A stretch of DNA of 64,000 bases from Salvia splendens (Eukaryota; Streptophyta; Magnoliopsida; Lamiales; Lamiaceae), in assembly GCF_004379255.2 (NCBI RefSeq), contig NC_056038.1, forward strand, positions 6,610,729 to 6,674,728, read 5' to 3'. This document shows positions 1 through 14,861 of this stretch, piece by piece; positions within the stretch are counted from its first letter, which is position 1, and each line of letters starts with the position of its first letter. Made by a program: the position numbers and the translations under genes. The notes below the pieces were generated by a model, which saw only the letters and a program-made list of their open reading frames with translations, was not told where the DNA came from and did not search any database.

Positions 1-957
1 GGACCAAAAGAATATGTTTGAGACCAAAAGGTACCAATACAATATGTTAGGGACTAAAAGGTCAAAAATTTAATGTATGAGACCAAAAAGAATTTTAGGG
101 CAAATGTAAGGGACCAAAATTAGACTTTAGTCTAAAAACATAAAAAAAAAGTTTTTTTCAACATTTTTGCATGTATAACATATTTGTTCTTTAGTGGGAA
201 ATTGCAAAATAGAATAAGAATATTTATAATAGCTGTCATGATATTATATCTTTTTTTGGCGATTTTCCATCTGGCTATCAATTGTACATCAACGGTGAGA
301 TAAAAAATGGATCACAGAAGGGAGTAAATTAGTTGCCTTTTAAGGCTAGCATTTTTTTGAAATAATATGAAATGATCTTAACATTGATCACGCCAATATT
401 CAATTACTCTTTGAAATATTCAAATATTAACAAAAGAAATCAATCACAATACCATCCATACAAGAATGTTTAATGTGAATTACTATATGCATTTTTAAGT
501 GCGTATGTCATAAGTATTATATTTATCCGTAATTAATTATCACAAATTTGAATAAATGTAAAGAAAAGTAGATGAATGTAATTAGCAAACCGTGAATTTT
601 ATTTTTGTAAGTATATTAACCCATTCATTCATGATTAATTATTATGAGTTGACTCAACTCAAATTTTAAGAAATGTGATAAAAAGTAGATAGAAAAAGTT
701 AGTAAAATGCAATTCTAACTTTTGCTATATATGAATAATATTAATTTTATAATAAAATGTGAGTATAATGGTTAGCAGAATTTGAGATCTATTATCAAAA
801 TAGTAAAAAGTAAATGAGACCACTAATTGTGTACTAAAGAAAAAGGAAATTCATGTCAATTAATTAAAGTTAACCAATCATTAGCTAATGGAGTAGTGAT
901 AAAATATAAGTTGAATGAGTTAGTAAAATGCGTGATACATTACAAAAATAGTATTCC
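1..957. other. AT-rich intergenic DNA with degraded repeat remnants
   Basis: No gene is visible. Positions 1-130 hold a degenerate motif (variants of GGGACCAAAA) repeated several times, probably an old transposon end. Positions about 650-830 resemble the internal part of the MITE at 57546-57794 (shared words such as TTTTAAGAAATGT and ATAATAAAATGTGAGT), so a decayed copy of that family is likely. Confidence 0.5.
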
Positions 958-1298
958 CCTCATCCCAACTAAGCTAAGTCGTAATTTATTTTCATAATAT
1001 TCCAACTAAGGTGACTCATTTTTTTAACAAAAAATAAAAATATCAAATTACTCTTACTTTATCTCATTTCATACTTACACTTTCATTTCTCTCGTGGACT
1101 ACTTTACTTTCTATTTTATTTTGACTTTTTTTAACTCATTTAACACAATTTCTTAATATCAAAAAAATGTCTAAATTTAATTGGGACATGGAAATAAAAA
1201 GTAATTGTAAACGAATAAAAACTTTTTTTAACTCCTTTAACATAATTTCTTAATATAAAAAAATGTCTGAATTTAATTGGGACATGGGAAATAAAAAG
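958..1298. repeat. Decayed MITE with a 98-bp tandem duplication of its 3' part
   Basis: The left half (CTCATCCCAACTAAG onward) matches the MITE fragment at 22149-22390. The 3' part is present twice, starting near 1123 and near 1221, with a period of about 98 bp. Both copies contain AATTGGGACATGG followed by AATAAAAAGTA. The second copy is interrupted at that TA by the mariner element; the first is uninterrupted and continues into ATTGTAAACGAATAAAAAC. Confidence 0.65.
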
Positions 1299-1300
1299 TA

Positions 1301-1330
1301 CTCCCTCCATCCCAGTTTAAGAGTCACTTT
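1301..1330 (+). repeat. Left terminal inverted repeat of the mariner element
   Basis: About 30 bp beginning CTCCCTCCATCCCAG and ending GAGTCACTTT. A second direct copy of the inner part (GTCCCAGTTTAAGAGTCACT) follows at about 1344-1366, as is common for subterminal transposase-binding repeats. Confidence 0.85.
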
Positions 1331-1484
1331 GTACCATAAAAGTCCGTCCCAGTTTAAGAGTCACTTTTAGAATTTTCCATATTTGGACATACAATTTTAC
1401 CCCATTCATCATCAAAATTACATCAAAATGCCATTATCAATATTAAAATAAACCAAAATAAAAACCCCACATTTAATTAACCCC

Positions 1485-1575
1485 AAGCCCTCCTTGTTAT
1501 AGGAGTTGATTTGTAATTTCCTCCTTCATATATATGATATAAATATATGAAGTTAATTTAAAATTTTTTTTTTTT
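1485..1575 (+). repeat. Fragment resembling the 3' tail of the window's SINE
   Basis: ATAGGAGTTGATTTGTAATTTC and the following TCCTCCTTCATATAT and T-rich run resemble the tail of the SINE at 49551-49711 (ATAGGAGTTTATTTGTACTT). No tRNA-like head is visible here, so it would be a 5'-truncated copy inside the mariner element. Confidence 0.4.
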
Positions 1576-1729
1576 TTAAAAAAACCCACCCAACCCTTAC
1601 ATTATTCGACTTTCCCCACTCTCTCTCCACTCTCCCGATTGTCTTCTTCGAATTCGGGCGAACCCTAATCGGCGCTTCTGATTTTTCGCCTCTCTAAACC
1701 CGCCGTTACTCCATCACCGTTGCCTTATC

Positions 1730-2089
1730 ATGGCTGATGATTGGGTTGCAACGCCGGAGGCGCAGCCAGAAACCCTAATCGTCCCTGACACTCCACCGGA
1801 AGTCCTTGACCGGTGGGAAAGCGAACGGATATTCGCCTGAGGTCGTCCCTGGCGTTGATGGGTCTGAAACACCTCCATCATCTGAGGTCGTCCGAGAATC
1901 TGAATTTCCTCCATCGATTGGGGTATTCGACGGATATGAAACCCAACCACCGTCCCACCCCTTTGCGGACTCCGAAGCTCAACCACCGTCTTCATCAAAG
2001 GTGGAGTACACCGAGAATGAGAAAGCTATGTTGTTGATCTTGTTGCCTAGCATGAAAGATTTCCTCTAATCTGTGCGTTTTTACTCTGA
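1730..2089 (+). other. Candidate exon of a second gene inside the mariner element (unknown)
   Basis: I do not recognise this. A GC-richer stretch starts near 1600 with a CT-rich leader and an ATG at 1730 (reading MADDWVATPEAQPET). That frame stops at 1840, but a +1-shifted frame from about 1806 continues as a Pro/Ser/Glu-rich protein to 2069 (SETPPSSEVVRESEFPPS region). A GT donor-like GAG/GTAAGCC lies at 2090-2092. This looks like the 5' exon of a gene, either a second mariner gene or a captured host fragment, carrying one frameshift. It runs opposite to the transposase. No domain is evident. Confidence 0.3.
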
Positions 2090-2094
2090 GGTAA

Positions 2095-2600
2095 GCCACC
2101 CCCTGTATAGGGTTTGGAGGCTGTTTGTATGGAATTGATTGAGGAATGTTGCTGCATTGGCTATGTTGGAGGTTCTGACTTTATGTGATGGTTTGGAGGC
2201 TTTGATTCTATGTGATTGGTCATTTATGATGAAATTTTCTAAGATATGCATGCTATTATGTGTATACATTGTCTTGGTTGGATGATTAAGCTTAGAGCCA
2301 CCCCTTTATGGTTTGGAGGCTCTGATTGTGTGTGACTTGACCTCTGTGATGAAAATTTTCTGAGAGATGCATGCTATGCTGTCTATACACTGCCTTGGTT
2401 GGATAATTTTGCTTATAGCCACCCCTTTATGGTTTGGAGGCTCTGATTTTGTGTCATTTGGCCTCTGTGATGAAAATTCTCTGAGATATGCATGCTATTA
2501 TGTGTATACATTGTCTTGGTTGGATGATTATGCTTAGAGCCACCCCTTTATGGTTTAGAGGCTCTGATTTTGTGTCATTTGTCCCTTGTGCTGGTTTTTG
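2095..2600 (+). repeat. ~120-bp tandem repeat inside the mariner element
   Basis: The phrase GCCACCCCTTTATGGTTT followed by GAGGCTCTGATT recurs at about 2298, 2418 and 2539, with a degenerate first copy near 2095-2185. The units share GATGAAAATTTTCTGAGA and ATGCATGCTAT. The period is 119-121 bp, with about four copies. It lies where an intron of the plus-strand candidate gene would be. Confidence 0.8.
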
Positions 2601-2783
2601 AACAAAAAACACACACTTACACCAATTACACCTGCAATTCATACATACTACAGCTTATAATGCAGCCTATATACCCTTAACACAAAAATAAAGGCTACAA
2701 AACCAAAAAAGAAGTTTACGTCCTAAACACCAACCTAGTTTGATGCTTATACTGTAAACCCCCATGACCAATTGCCCTAGCTA

Positions 2784-4369
2784 CTACCCCAACACATTGC
2801 TTAGATGTCCTATTTCATATGATCCACCCACATCATTATGAGGTAGTAGAAGATACTCCAAGCTGTCCCTAATCAGATTCTCTTCAACCTCAAGTGAGGT
2901 AGGCAGCCCTACTGTCCTACTCAACCTATCTTTGTTCAAGTGGGGTATTTTGTAGTTGTTGCCCCCATGGACTTCTAGGATCTTGGTTAAACAGCTTTGC
3001 AATGTTAGGAAAACCTTGTTCAGAGTTTGTGGTGTGAGTTCCTCAAAAGATCTCCAAACATTTGCCAACAATTCATCTATATTGGTGGCTAGTTTGTCAT
3101 CTTGCAGAGACTGAATGGCCCTAAAAAAGCCAAGGTCTAGTACATTTGTATCTGGGGAGTTGGCTGGTTGGCTAACTAGATGGAATTCAAAACCATCTGT
3201 ACTTGCAATAGCCTCAAATTGTAAGTCAGAGGATTTCAAGTGGGGTTTGACATTATCTTGTTGGATGTATATCTCCTTGTTTGCGTTGGCTGGCCACTTT
3301 GCCTTGATTGTTGGTATAATCTGAGCATGAATTGTGATTGAATGCTTAGTTGCCTAAGTGATGACATTAATAATGTCTGATAGTAATGTGAAACATATAA
3401 ATGTACATACCTGATTAAGAAGGCATTCTCTCATGGCTTCTTTGTTAACTGATGGGATAGGCTTTGTCTCTAGTGTCCCTCTTGGCCTATTCTTTGACTT
3501 CCTTTTGGCTGGCACTTGTTGTGTGAATGGAAATATGCCTATTTTACCATCAAAGATAGGTTGCCCATCACTGGCAAACATTGGCCTACTGACAGCACAC
3601 ATGAACATCACTTTAGTGATGAATCTTTTTGACTTACAAGACCTGTAAGGCTCATCCTCCTCCAGCAACAAGTAGTATCTGTCTGAAGTCTTTTGTCATG
3701 TAGAACCATTTCTCATCAATGTGAACAATGTTGTGCATTGCATGATAGAGAAGCTTTCCTTCAAATATGGTTGGCAGAATATGACTAAGACTCCATCTCA
3801 TTCTTGAAATTTTGTTCACATCAGTAAGTGCAGGCTTGATGGCATTTGTATGTGGTCTGATTTTGTTTCCCTTCACCCATCTGCCAGCTGTGGACTTGCT
3901 AACTTCCATTTTAATAGCAAGTTTTCTGATGGAGGATCTCTCAAGCATAGACAAGTGTCTAAACTTGTCTTCATCAAGATTTACTTTACCTTTTTTCTTA
4001 GTATAACCTGATGCTTTGCCTTTCATGACAACAGGTTGGCCTTGTTCAATTTGATGAGTGGCTATCCTCCACAAGCGGCTGGCTGTCCTTGGATTCACTC
4101 TGAATTTTGTTGCAGCTTCTATGAGTGAACCATGTGGAAGTGCTCCAGCACGACATTGCTATTGAATGAACTGCACAATAAGGTTTTTCTCTGGGCTGCT
4201 CAAACTTAGAGAGGCCCTCGGCCCTTGGCCCTTGGCCAAACTCTGCCTCTTGTGGAGGCTCTGCCTCTGGAAACTGCATAGGCTCTGGAAACTCCTCTGG
4301 CTCTTGAAACTGATCCTCTTCGAACAACTCCTGCTCCATCTCTTCATCCATCTCTTGCTCCATCTCCAT
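2784..4369 (-). pseudogene. Mariner transposase, broken (one intron, two frameshifts, one stop)
   Basis: The minus-strand reading starts near 4369 with an acidic Glu/Pro/Gln-rich stretch (MEMEQEMDEEMEQ). It must shift frame around 4180-4230 to reach the helix-turn-helix region, where an in-frame TAG at 4159-4161 follows IVQFIQ. The frame then runs through NPRTASRLW and KSTAGRWVKG to the first catalytic Asp in HIDEKWFYM. One extra base near 3690 shifts the frame. A GT...AG intron of about 90 bp (3324-3413) separates RECLLNQ from IIPTIKAKW. The second Asp lies in IQQDN and the third in NSPDTNVLDLGFF, with 39 residues between them, the DD39D spacing known for plant mariners. The frame ends at 2784. 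All three catalytic Asp codons survive, but this copy cannot make a full protein. Confidence 0.85.
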
Positions 4370-4850
4370 TGCCCAATGATGAAAATTTTCTGAGGGTAAA
4401 TTAGCTATAAATAGGTTTGCTTTCTTTTTTGGTTGGTGGAATAGAAGAGTTTGATAGTAATGGTGGAGTGAATGTATTTATAGGTTTAGCATTAGCATTT
4501 GTGGTTTCCATCCATTGTTGTACTGCATTCCCTCCAAATTTTTTGGAGCTTGAATTAATGAAATCAAAATTCATTTTGTTTGAATCGAGTGTTGGCCGGA
4601 TGGCCTTTTTGGGTTTTAAGCTTTATTAATTTTGGTTGTTAGTAAATGATTAATCATAATGAACATTACTTTACCTTAAGTTTATTTAATTTAATGAATT
4701 TGTCTTACAAGTCAACAATAAACATCTTTTAAATCCAAAAAGTTAAAATGGACCCACCTTCCACCAACTCACTTCATTTATTACACATTCTACCATCTCA
4801 CTTCATTTATTATATCAACCAATTCTTCCTTAAAACCCGAGCCATAACTA

Positions 4851-4880
4851 AAAGTGACTCCAAATGTGAGACGGAGGGAG
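4851..4880 (-). repeat. Right terminal inverted repeat of the mariner element
   Basis: Reverse complement starts CTCCCTCCGTCTCACATTTG and ends GAGTCACTTTT, matching the left end at most positions. It is followed by the TA target duplication at 4881-4882. Confidence 0.85.
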
Positions 4881-5024
4881 TAATTGTAAACGAATAAAAA
4901 CAAAGCAAGTGAGAGGAAATAAATCATACAAGCCCACTATGTGCGCGTGTATGTCTGTGTTCTTGGCCTGCAGATTTTTAAACATAATTCGCAGGCCTTA
5001 GAGAATTGAGCGATTGGTTAATTT

Positions 5025-5136
5025 TGGGCTTGGGCCCAATAATTGAAATAGTCGGTTAGTTTGTTGGCTACCCCTGTTTCAGTATAAGTTCGTATCCACA
5101 AACCCTAATTACACTCACCTTCTCTCTAGGGTTTTC
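5025..5136 (+). promoter_or_regulatory. Site II and telo-box elements upstream of the DEAH helicase
   Basis: TGGGCT at 5025 and the palindromic TGGGCCCA at 5031-5038 match site II (TCP-binding) elements. AAACCCTAA at 5100-5108 is a telo-box, and an inverted one (CTAGGGTTTT) lies near 5127. These pairs are common in plant housekeeping and translation or splicing gene promoters. Activity is inferred. Confidence 0.55.
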
Positions 5137-5216
5137 CATCTTTAGGATCTGGAGATTAGCTTTCGATTTTTCTCAATTCGACCGTCAATCGTGTCGACGT
5201 CGGATTAGAGAGGTAG

Positions 5217-9143
<3,927 letters not shown>

Positions 9144-10553
9144 AGAGAAGTCCCACTTAGCTCTGATGAGAGCGAATGGAGGAGAGCATTATAGATGTGA
9201 GCTTCAATTGTATTTTAAGATTGAAGAAACCTTAAAATATATCTTGTTTGTATGGATATGCTGGAATTTATACCTCCTTGTGGTAAAAGAGTTGTAATGC
9301 TTTATAATTGGTGAACCTTGGAGCAGTTTAAAAGTTATGGCGACTAGTATCATTATATGCATGTCTCCTTTGGTTGCATTGTATAGGTTCATTTTTTAAA
9401 AATACTTGTAGTATGTAATAGTGAGAGTTGGAGTGATAATTTTAGATAGCTAGTTGGAAGAACTAAAATCCAAAAATCACTAAGATGACTACTTAGATGT
9501 TGGAAGAAAAAACCAAAAATGATTTCTGCATTTCATATCACACTTGTTGGAAGAGAAATGATGAGAAATCAAGAATGATAGCTACTTCATTACATATCTA
9601 AATCTATAAATGTGTGGTTGTTGAAATATATTTCATATGAACATCACAACATCTCTTCTCCCTCTCTAAGCTAGATCCCTCGTACTCTCACATAGCTACT
9701 TTAGGAGCATCATCTCCTCAATTCTTGAAACTCCGAAAATTTGCCGGTGCCTATTGGGTTTGCGGTACTTTGCCAATCCGTGTAATTTGTCTTGCAACTG
9801 CTAGATAAAATTTGGAAAATTCTCGAGTTGTTTTCGGGCGATATTCTAACTATTATAGCCGAAGAGTAAAACAAATAGAAATAGAAATTACAATGAAAAC
9901 AGTAACACAACCAAACTAACTATAGGTCAAGTTGAGGAAAGTCCTATTTCTGCAAAATAAATTATTCTTTGGCTATTGCTCACAGATTGGTGTAGTGTCT
10001 TCAAAGATAAAACGACTTCGTCCTAGTGTATAAAAGCATCTCAGACGCACTAGGTACATGAGAACTTTCAAAATTTCGAGAATTGAGGAAATGATGACCT
10101 AAAATAGCTATACCAGAGTATGAGGTATCTAAGTTAAAGAGGGAGAAGGGATGTTGTGATCGGAGGTATCTAGTTAGAGCGGGAGAAGATATGTTGTGAT
10201 GTTGATGTGATATCTCCACCCTCCGCACATATTTCTTCTCTATCCAAGTTGCTATCCAAATTGATCTTTTTATAATGTTTTGGATTTTACTTGTTTCAAG
10301 TAGCTATCCAAAATAACCATTCCAACATAAGTATCATGGAAAGTCTATAAATTTCACTCCACAAAAATTACATTTTTGGCATCTTTTCGAGCAAAAATAT
10401 CCCTCATCCACTAAAAGGCATATTTATATATTTTCACATCTCAGACATATCATAGCATCTCAGACATATCATAACCAGGGCTTATAGTATAGAATTAAAT
10501 AAATCAAATTTTAGAATGTCTGTTTTAATAATTTCACTATAATTTTTAAAAAG
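9144..10553. other. 3' UTR and intergenic DNA
   Basis: About the first 200 bases are probably the helicase 3' UTR. Further on the DNA is AT-rich. Around 10080-10200 the phrase GAGGTATCTA..GTTA..G..GGGAGAAG.G.ATGTTGTGAT occurs twice in direct repeat, and CATCTCAGACATATCATA is duplicated near 10437-10471. No gene is supported. Confidence 0.5.
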
Positions 10554-10935
10554 GAAAATAGCCATTTAAATCATCAAGTTTGGTCAAAATTCAGTCTATC
10601 CCACAAAGTTTGAAATCCGCTAATTAAATCACGAAATTTCAATATTTTTAGTTTATCCCATGAGTTGAATTTGAGGTGAAATCTTTGTTGACGTGGATTG
10701 AGATTTAAATCACGAAAAATATGCGTGTTAATCCAAAGTGTAATCACAAGGAGCTTGATCTTAAAGTTGGATTGAGATTTCAAGGTGGATTTCAATGTAG
10801 AGATGCAAATATTCCACCTAAAATTTGACCCATGAGATAAACTAAAAAAATTAAAACTTCGTGATTTAATTAACGAATTTTAAACTATGTGGGATAGACC
10901 AGATTTTGACCAAGTGATTTAAATGCCTATTTATC
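10554..10935. mobile_element. Foldback MITE with ~110-bp inverted repeats
   Basis: The left arm (GAAAATAGCCATTTAAATCA ... TTTAGTTTATCCCATGAG) is mirrored by the right arm (reverse complement GATAAATAGGCATTTAAATCA ... TTTAGTTTATCTCATGGG). Arms of about 110 bp enclose about 160 bp. Long terminal repeats of this kind suggest a MULE-derived MITE. A target duplication is not clear. Confidence 0.7.
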
Positions 10936-10959
10936 TTTTTTTTAAATAGAAAACTAGCT

Positions 10960-11012
10960 TGGGCCTAAGATTCAAATGGGCCCAGTTTGAGTAAAGGAAT
11001 CTTTTAGGCCCA
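10960..11012 (+). promoter_or_regulatory. Three site II elements upstream of argininosuccinate synthase
   Basis: TGGGCC at 10960-10965, TGGGCCCA at 10977-10984 and GGCCCA at 11007-11012 lie just before the probable 5' UTR. A likely leader intron begins CGCCG/GTAATC near 11087 and ends TTTTCAG near 11400. Such clusters occur in promoters of plant growth-linked genes. Confidence 0.5.
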
Positions 11013-11435
11013 GTTTAAATATCAGTAAAATTTGTTTAGCTACCACGAAGCTCACTGTCTACTTCAGCCGCCGTTTCTTCAACGCCGGTAATCATCCCTT
11101 TTTGCAAATTTATTAGGGTTCATGCTTCCGGAATATCATTCATCTATTGCCTCTCAGTTGTTGACTCGGTTTAGTTTTGTGGTTTGTTCGTTTTTACTTT
11201 TTGGTATTTCTTTTTCTGGAAATGAAGTTTAGTTTACCTGTATCAATCCCTTTCTGATGAACCTTTTTATACTGGTATTTGTTTTTATGCTGATTGGATT
11301 CAGATCGTTCGAATTTAGTAGCATTTGATGCTGTATTCCTTAATGTGAGCGGCTCTCTCGCATCGTTTATTACTGAAATGCCTAATTCCCAGATTTTCAG
11401 AGACAAGATTTCGTCTTGCATTGAACCGGATAGCC

Positions 11436-14384
11436 ATGGCTCAGATTCACGCGGTCTCTTCATGTTCTTCCACCAATCTCTTCAGTGGTTTGAAAAGAGG
11501 TGGTGTTTGATATTGATATGTCTGTGTTTAGAAAACCTGCTAAGCAATAATAGTACTAATAATTGTGGTTGAATTTTTGAAAATGTAGATTCATGTAGAA
11601 CATATGACAAAGTTAATTGCAGTCGGCGAATGGCCTCACAAGAGCAGGTTCCGATTCAGTTAATCCACTTTTGTATGGCAAGATAGGTGGTTATCTAAGG
11701 ATTTTTTTTCTGAATTTATGATGGCAGGTAGGAGTAAAAGCCAGCGAGTTTCACGGCCTTTCAATCTCCCAAACCCTAGCTAAATTTGGACCAGTTCGTG
11801 AAAATCATGGTACTGGCAATCCTGTTAAAGGATCTATGTGCATATGTTATTAGAAAGAAATTGCATGTGTGATTTATAAGATGTGAAACCAACTATGAAT
11901 GTGGATGCAGCTATCAAAGCAGTTTTGGCTAGTGACAAGGAGGTGTCAACTTCTAGTGGTGATAGTAAGGTTTTGCGTAAAAAGTTGAACAAAGTTGTGC
12001 TGGCTTACAGTGGTGGTCTAGACACATCTGTTATTGTACCTTGGCTTAGGTATGTTATTGCTCGGTTATCTTGAGTTTGTATCATTTTTCATTTCCTGTT
12101 TGTATGTTACTATATATTTTCTTGCTATGTTTCTTCTATTTGCCATGATGGTTTAAAACTTTAATCTGGTTTGATTTCCGAAACATCCATTTTGCAGGGA
12201 GAATTATGGCTGCGAGGTTGTGTGCTTCACTGCAGATGTTGGTCAAGTATGTGAAAAACTAATCTCCGTAATCTTAAAAAGCTGGAATTCCATAAAATAT
12301 ATGAAGAAGAACAAAAAAGGGCTGGGATGGATGGTTTTGATCTGTGTAATAACCTTAAATTTGCTAAAATTCCATCAATGTTAGGGTCTGCAAGAATTGG
12401 ATGGTTTAGAACAAAAGGCCAGGGCTAGTGGGGCATGCCAACTGATAGTGAAGGATTTAAAGGAGGAATTTGTGAAAGATTTTATCTTTCCTTGCTTACG
12501 AGCTGGTGCCATCTATGAGAGAAAGTACTTGCTTGGTACTTCAATGGCTCGTCCAGTTATTGCAAAGGTACATTTAAGAAAATAAATAAAAACAAAGTTG
12601 TAATTTCATTTGTTATTTTTTCTCTTATTACGAAGTTAACACATTCTATCTTGAAATTTAATCCAGTCTTTTGTTATAACAGAGAACTATACTCTCAGCT
12701 TCAAAAGTCCCTATTTCCCGATTTTATGTAACTATATATTTTAAAATATCGACTGTAGTTAATGGTATTTACATGTGTACTTGCATGTTGTCACGCTTAG
12801 CATCCCTAGACCCCACCTCAACTCTCTTTCTTGATGTTACTTTGCCCCATTAAGTTACTAAATCAATTGTGATAAATTCAGGCAATGGTTGATGCTGCCA
12901 AAGAGGTTGGAGCTGATGCTGTATCTCATGGATGTACAGGGAAAGGAAATGATCAAGTATGCTCTATAGCTACACTGGCTATGTTGTGATCTTTGTAGAA
13001 GCATGACTGTTGATTTTATGCATTTTCCTCAATTGTAGGAACCGTAACGAGCCTTATTCTTTATTATAGGTCCGCTTTGAGCTCACCTTCTTTGCTCTGA
13101 ACCCTGAACTCAATGTTGTTGCACCTTGGAGGGAATGGGAAATAACAGGAAGAGAAGATGCAATTGAATATGCTAAAAAGCATAATGTGCCTGTTCCAGT
13201 GACAAAGAAATCGATCTACAGCAGAGACAGGAATCTGTGGCATCTCAGCCATGAGGTAATCTACTCAAGAAGCATCTGAAGCTTGTCTTTATTTCATGAG
13301 AGTATAATTTCTATACAAACAAGATCATTCTATTTTTTTCTGATCTTTAAGCCTTCCGACACTGCACCTGCATCTGATAAGCCTTTTACTAATTTGAGAG
13401 ACCGAACAAACAACTATGTTGTATGCTTGCATGTGAAAAAGGAAATTCACATTTAGAAAAATTGCTTACTCGTTACAAGTATATGAGTTGTTTTGAAGAT
13501 TTTATATCAGTTGCATAGATCCAGGTTCAAATCTGTATGTCTGTGATCTTGATAAGCAACTTGCTTATATTCGAATTTTTTTACTCAAAAGTTAATGGCT
13601 TACTCAAAAGTTAATGGCTCTTGCTCCTTTGGTGCATGAAGGGGGATATCTTGGAGGACCCAGCTAATGAACCGAAGGAGGACATGTATATGATGTCAGT
13701 GGACCCAACAGACGCACCTGATACACCTGAGTAAGTCACAATGGTGTTCTTTTTCATCATATTCTCTTATATCATTCTGAACTGCATATAATGCACACTT
13801 CTCTTACTCTAGCCACTGCCCCGCGCTGTAGGTACGTGAAAATTGGTATAGTTGAAGGTCTGCCAGTTTCAGTCAATGGGAAGGAACTATCTCCTGCTTC
13901 TCTACTTGCAGAGCTCAATGACCTAGGTGGGAAGCATGGAGTCGGACGCATAGACATGGTTGAAAATCGACTTGTTGGCATGAAAAGCCGCGGGGTTTAC
14001 GAAACCCCTGGCGGGACCATCCTCTTCTCTGCAGTGCGTGAGCTTGAGTCCCTAACACTAGATCGTGAGACCATCCAAATCAAGGACTCTCTTGCCCTCA
14101 AGTATGCCGAGTTAGTGTACGCTGGTCGGTGGTTCGATCCTCTTCGCGAATCCATGGATGCTTTCATGAAGGAAATTACTAAGACTACATCTGGTTCAGT
14201 GACACTCAAACTTTACAAAGGATCTGTGAGTGTAGCTGGCAGGGAAAGTCCTAACAGTCTCTACAGGCAAGACATTTCTTCGTTCGAGAGCGGTGATATC
14301 TACAATCAAGCCGATGCTGCTGGATTTATCCGCCTCTATGGATTGCCAATGAGGGTCCGAGCTATGCTCGAGAAAGGGTTGTGA
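11436..14384 (+). CDS. argG/ASS: Argininosuccinate synthase, chloroplast precursor
   Basis: Ten exons join in frame: 11436-11499, 11589-11647, 11728-11809, 11881-12049, 12198-12246, 12385-12567, 12882-12956, 13070-13255, 13642-13730 and 13832-14384. The protein has 502 residues. It joins citrulline and aspartate with ATP to make argininosuccinate, the penultimate step of arginine synthesis. The ATP-binding AYSGGLDTS loop lies near residues 110-118. Other family hallmarks are [27 protein letters not shown], the WHLSHEGDILEDP block and [12 protein letters not shown]. The first ~90 residues are Ser-rich and weakly conserved, as expected for a plastid transit peptide. The first exons, around the transit peptide, are the least certain: the first donor (GTGGTG) is weak. 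The length is close to that of plant homologues. Confidence 0.95.
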
Positions 14385-14861
14385 TGTGTTTAGAAGTGTG
14401 GCATCTCCGTTTTGCTGGGTTACTAACTATTGCGTAGTTAGTAGGGTCGTTTGTTACTTTGTTAGTCTTCACAAGCTTGAATTTGAATTACTTGAATTAT
14501 TTTATAAAACAGAGCTTTTATTTATTGACTTTTGCTCGTGTTAATTGGTTTGATCATACCTAGCTTTTGTATCCAATTTGCAATTTCAACAATACATTTG
14601 CAAAGTCCAGTAATAACCTGATCAAGAATGTCAGCAAGGTGTATATATCATATCCAAACTAATTAGTAGTAATTCCTTTGTCTAGTTGAGTAGTTTCTTT
14701 TTTAGCAAAATAATTTTATTCTCAATCACATTTTATTTCCTATATTTAACCTTAAATATCATTTTTAAATGTAGTGCCCAAAAAAAAAAAACGTTTCAAC
14801 TATCTTAACGAAGAGACTAACTAAAGACCTATATTAAAGCGATCAAAAGCACTCTACCAAT
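14385..14861. other. 3' flanks of two convergent genes
   Basis: Terminal region of argininosuccinate synthase (+) and the PPR gene (-), which converge here. The sequence is AT-rich with an A-run at 14778. No other feature seen. Confidence 0.5.

Larger units (their letters stand above)
1301..4880 (-). mobile_element. Nearly full-length mariner-like element (Tc1/mariner, plant DD39D type)
   Basis: The element is 3,580 bp, bounded by inverted ends beginning CTCCCTCCATCCCAGTTT on the left and CTCCCTCCGTCTCACATTTG on the right (read inward), and flanked by TA on both sides (1299-1300 and 4881-4882). It encodes a plant mariner transposase on the minus strand, so it is the autonomous-type relative of the Stowaway MITEs in this window. 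The transposase has two frameshifts and a stop, so this copy is probably inactive. The empty site is preserved in the neighbouring tandem repeat near 1199. It also carries a short plus-strand reading frame of unknown origin and a block of ~120-bp tandem repeats. Confidence 0.9.

Noticed and set aside
4166..4393. 75-residue plus-strand Leu-rich frame
   Set aside because: Antisense of the acidic N-terminus of the mariner transposase.
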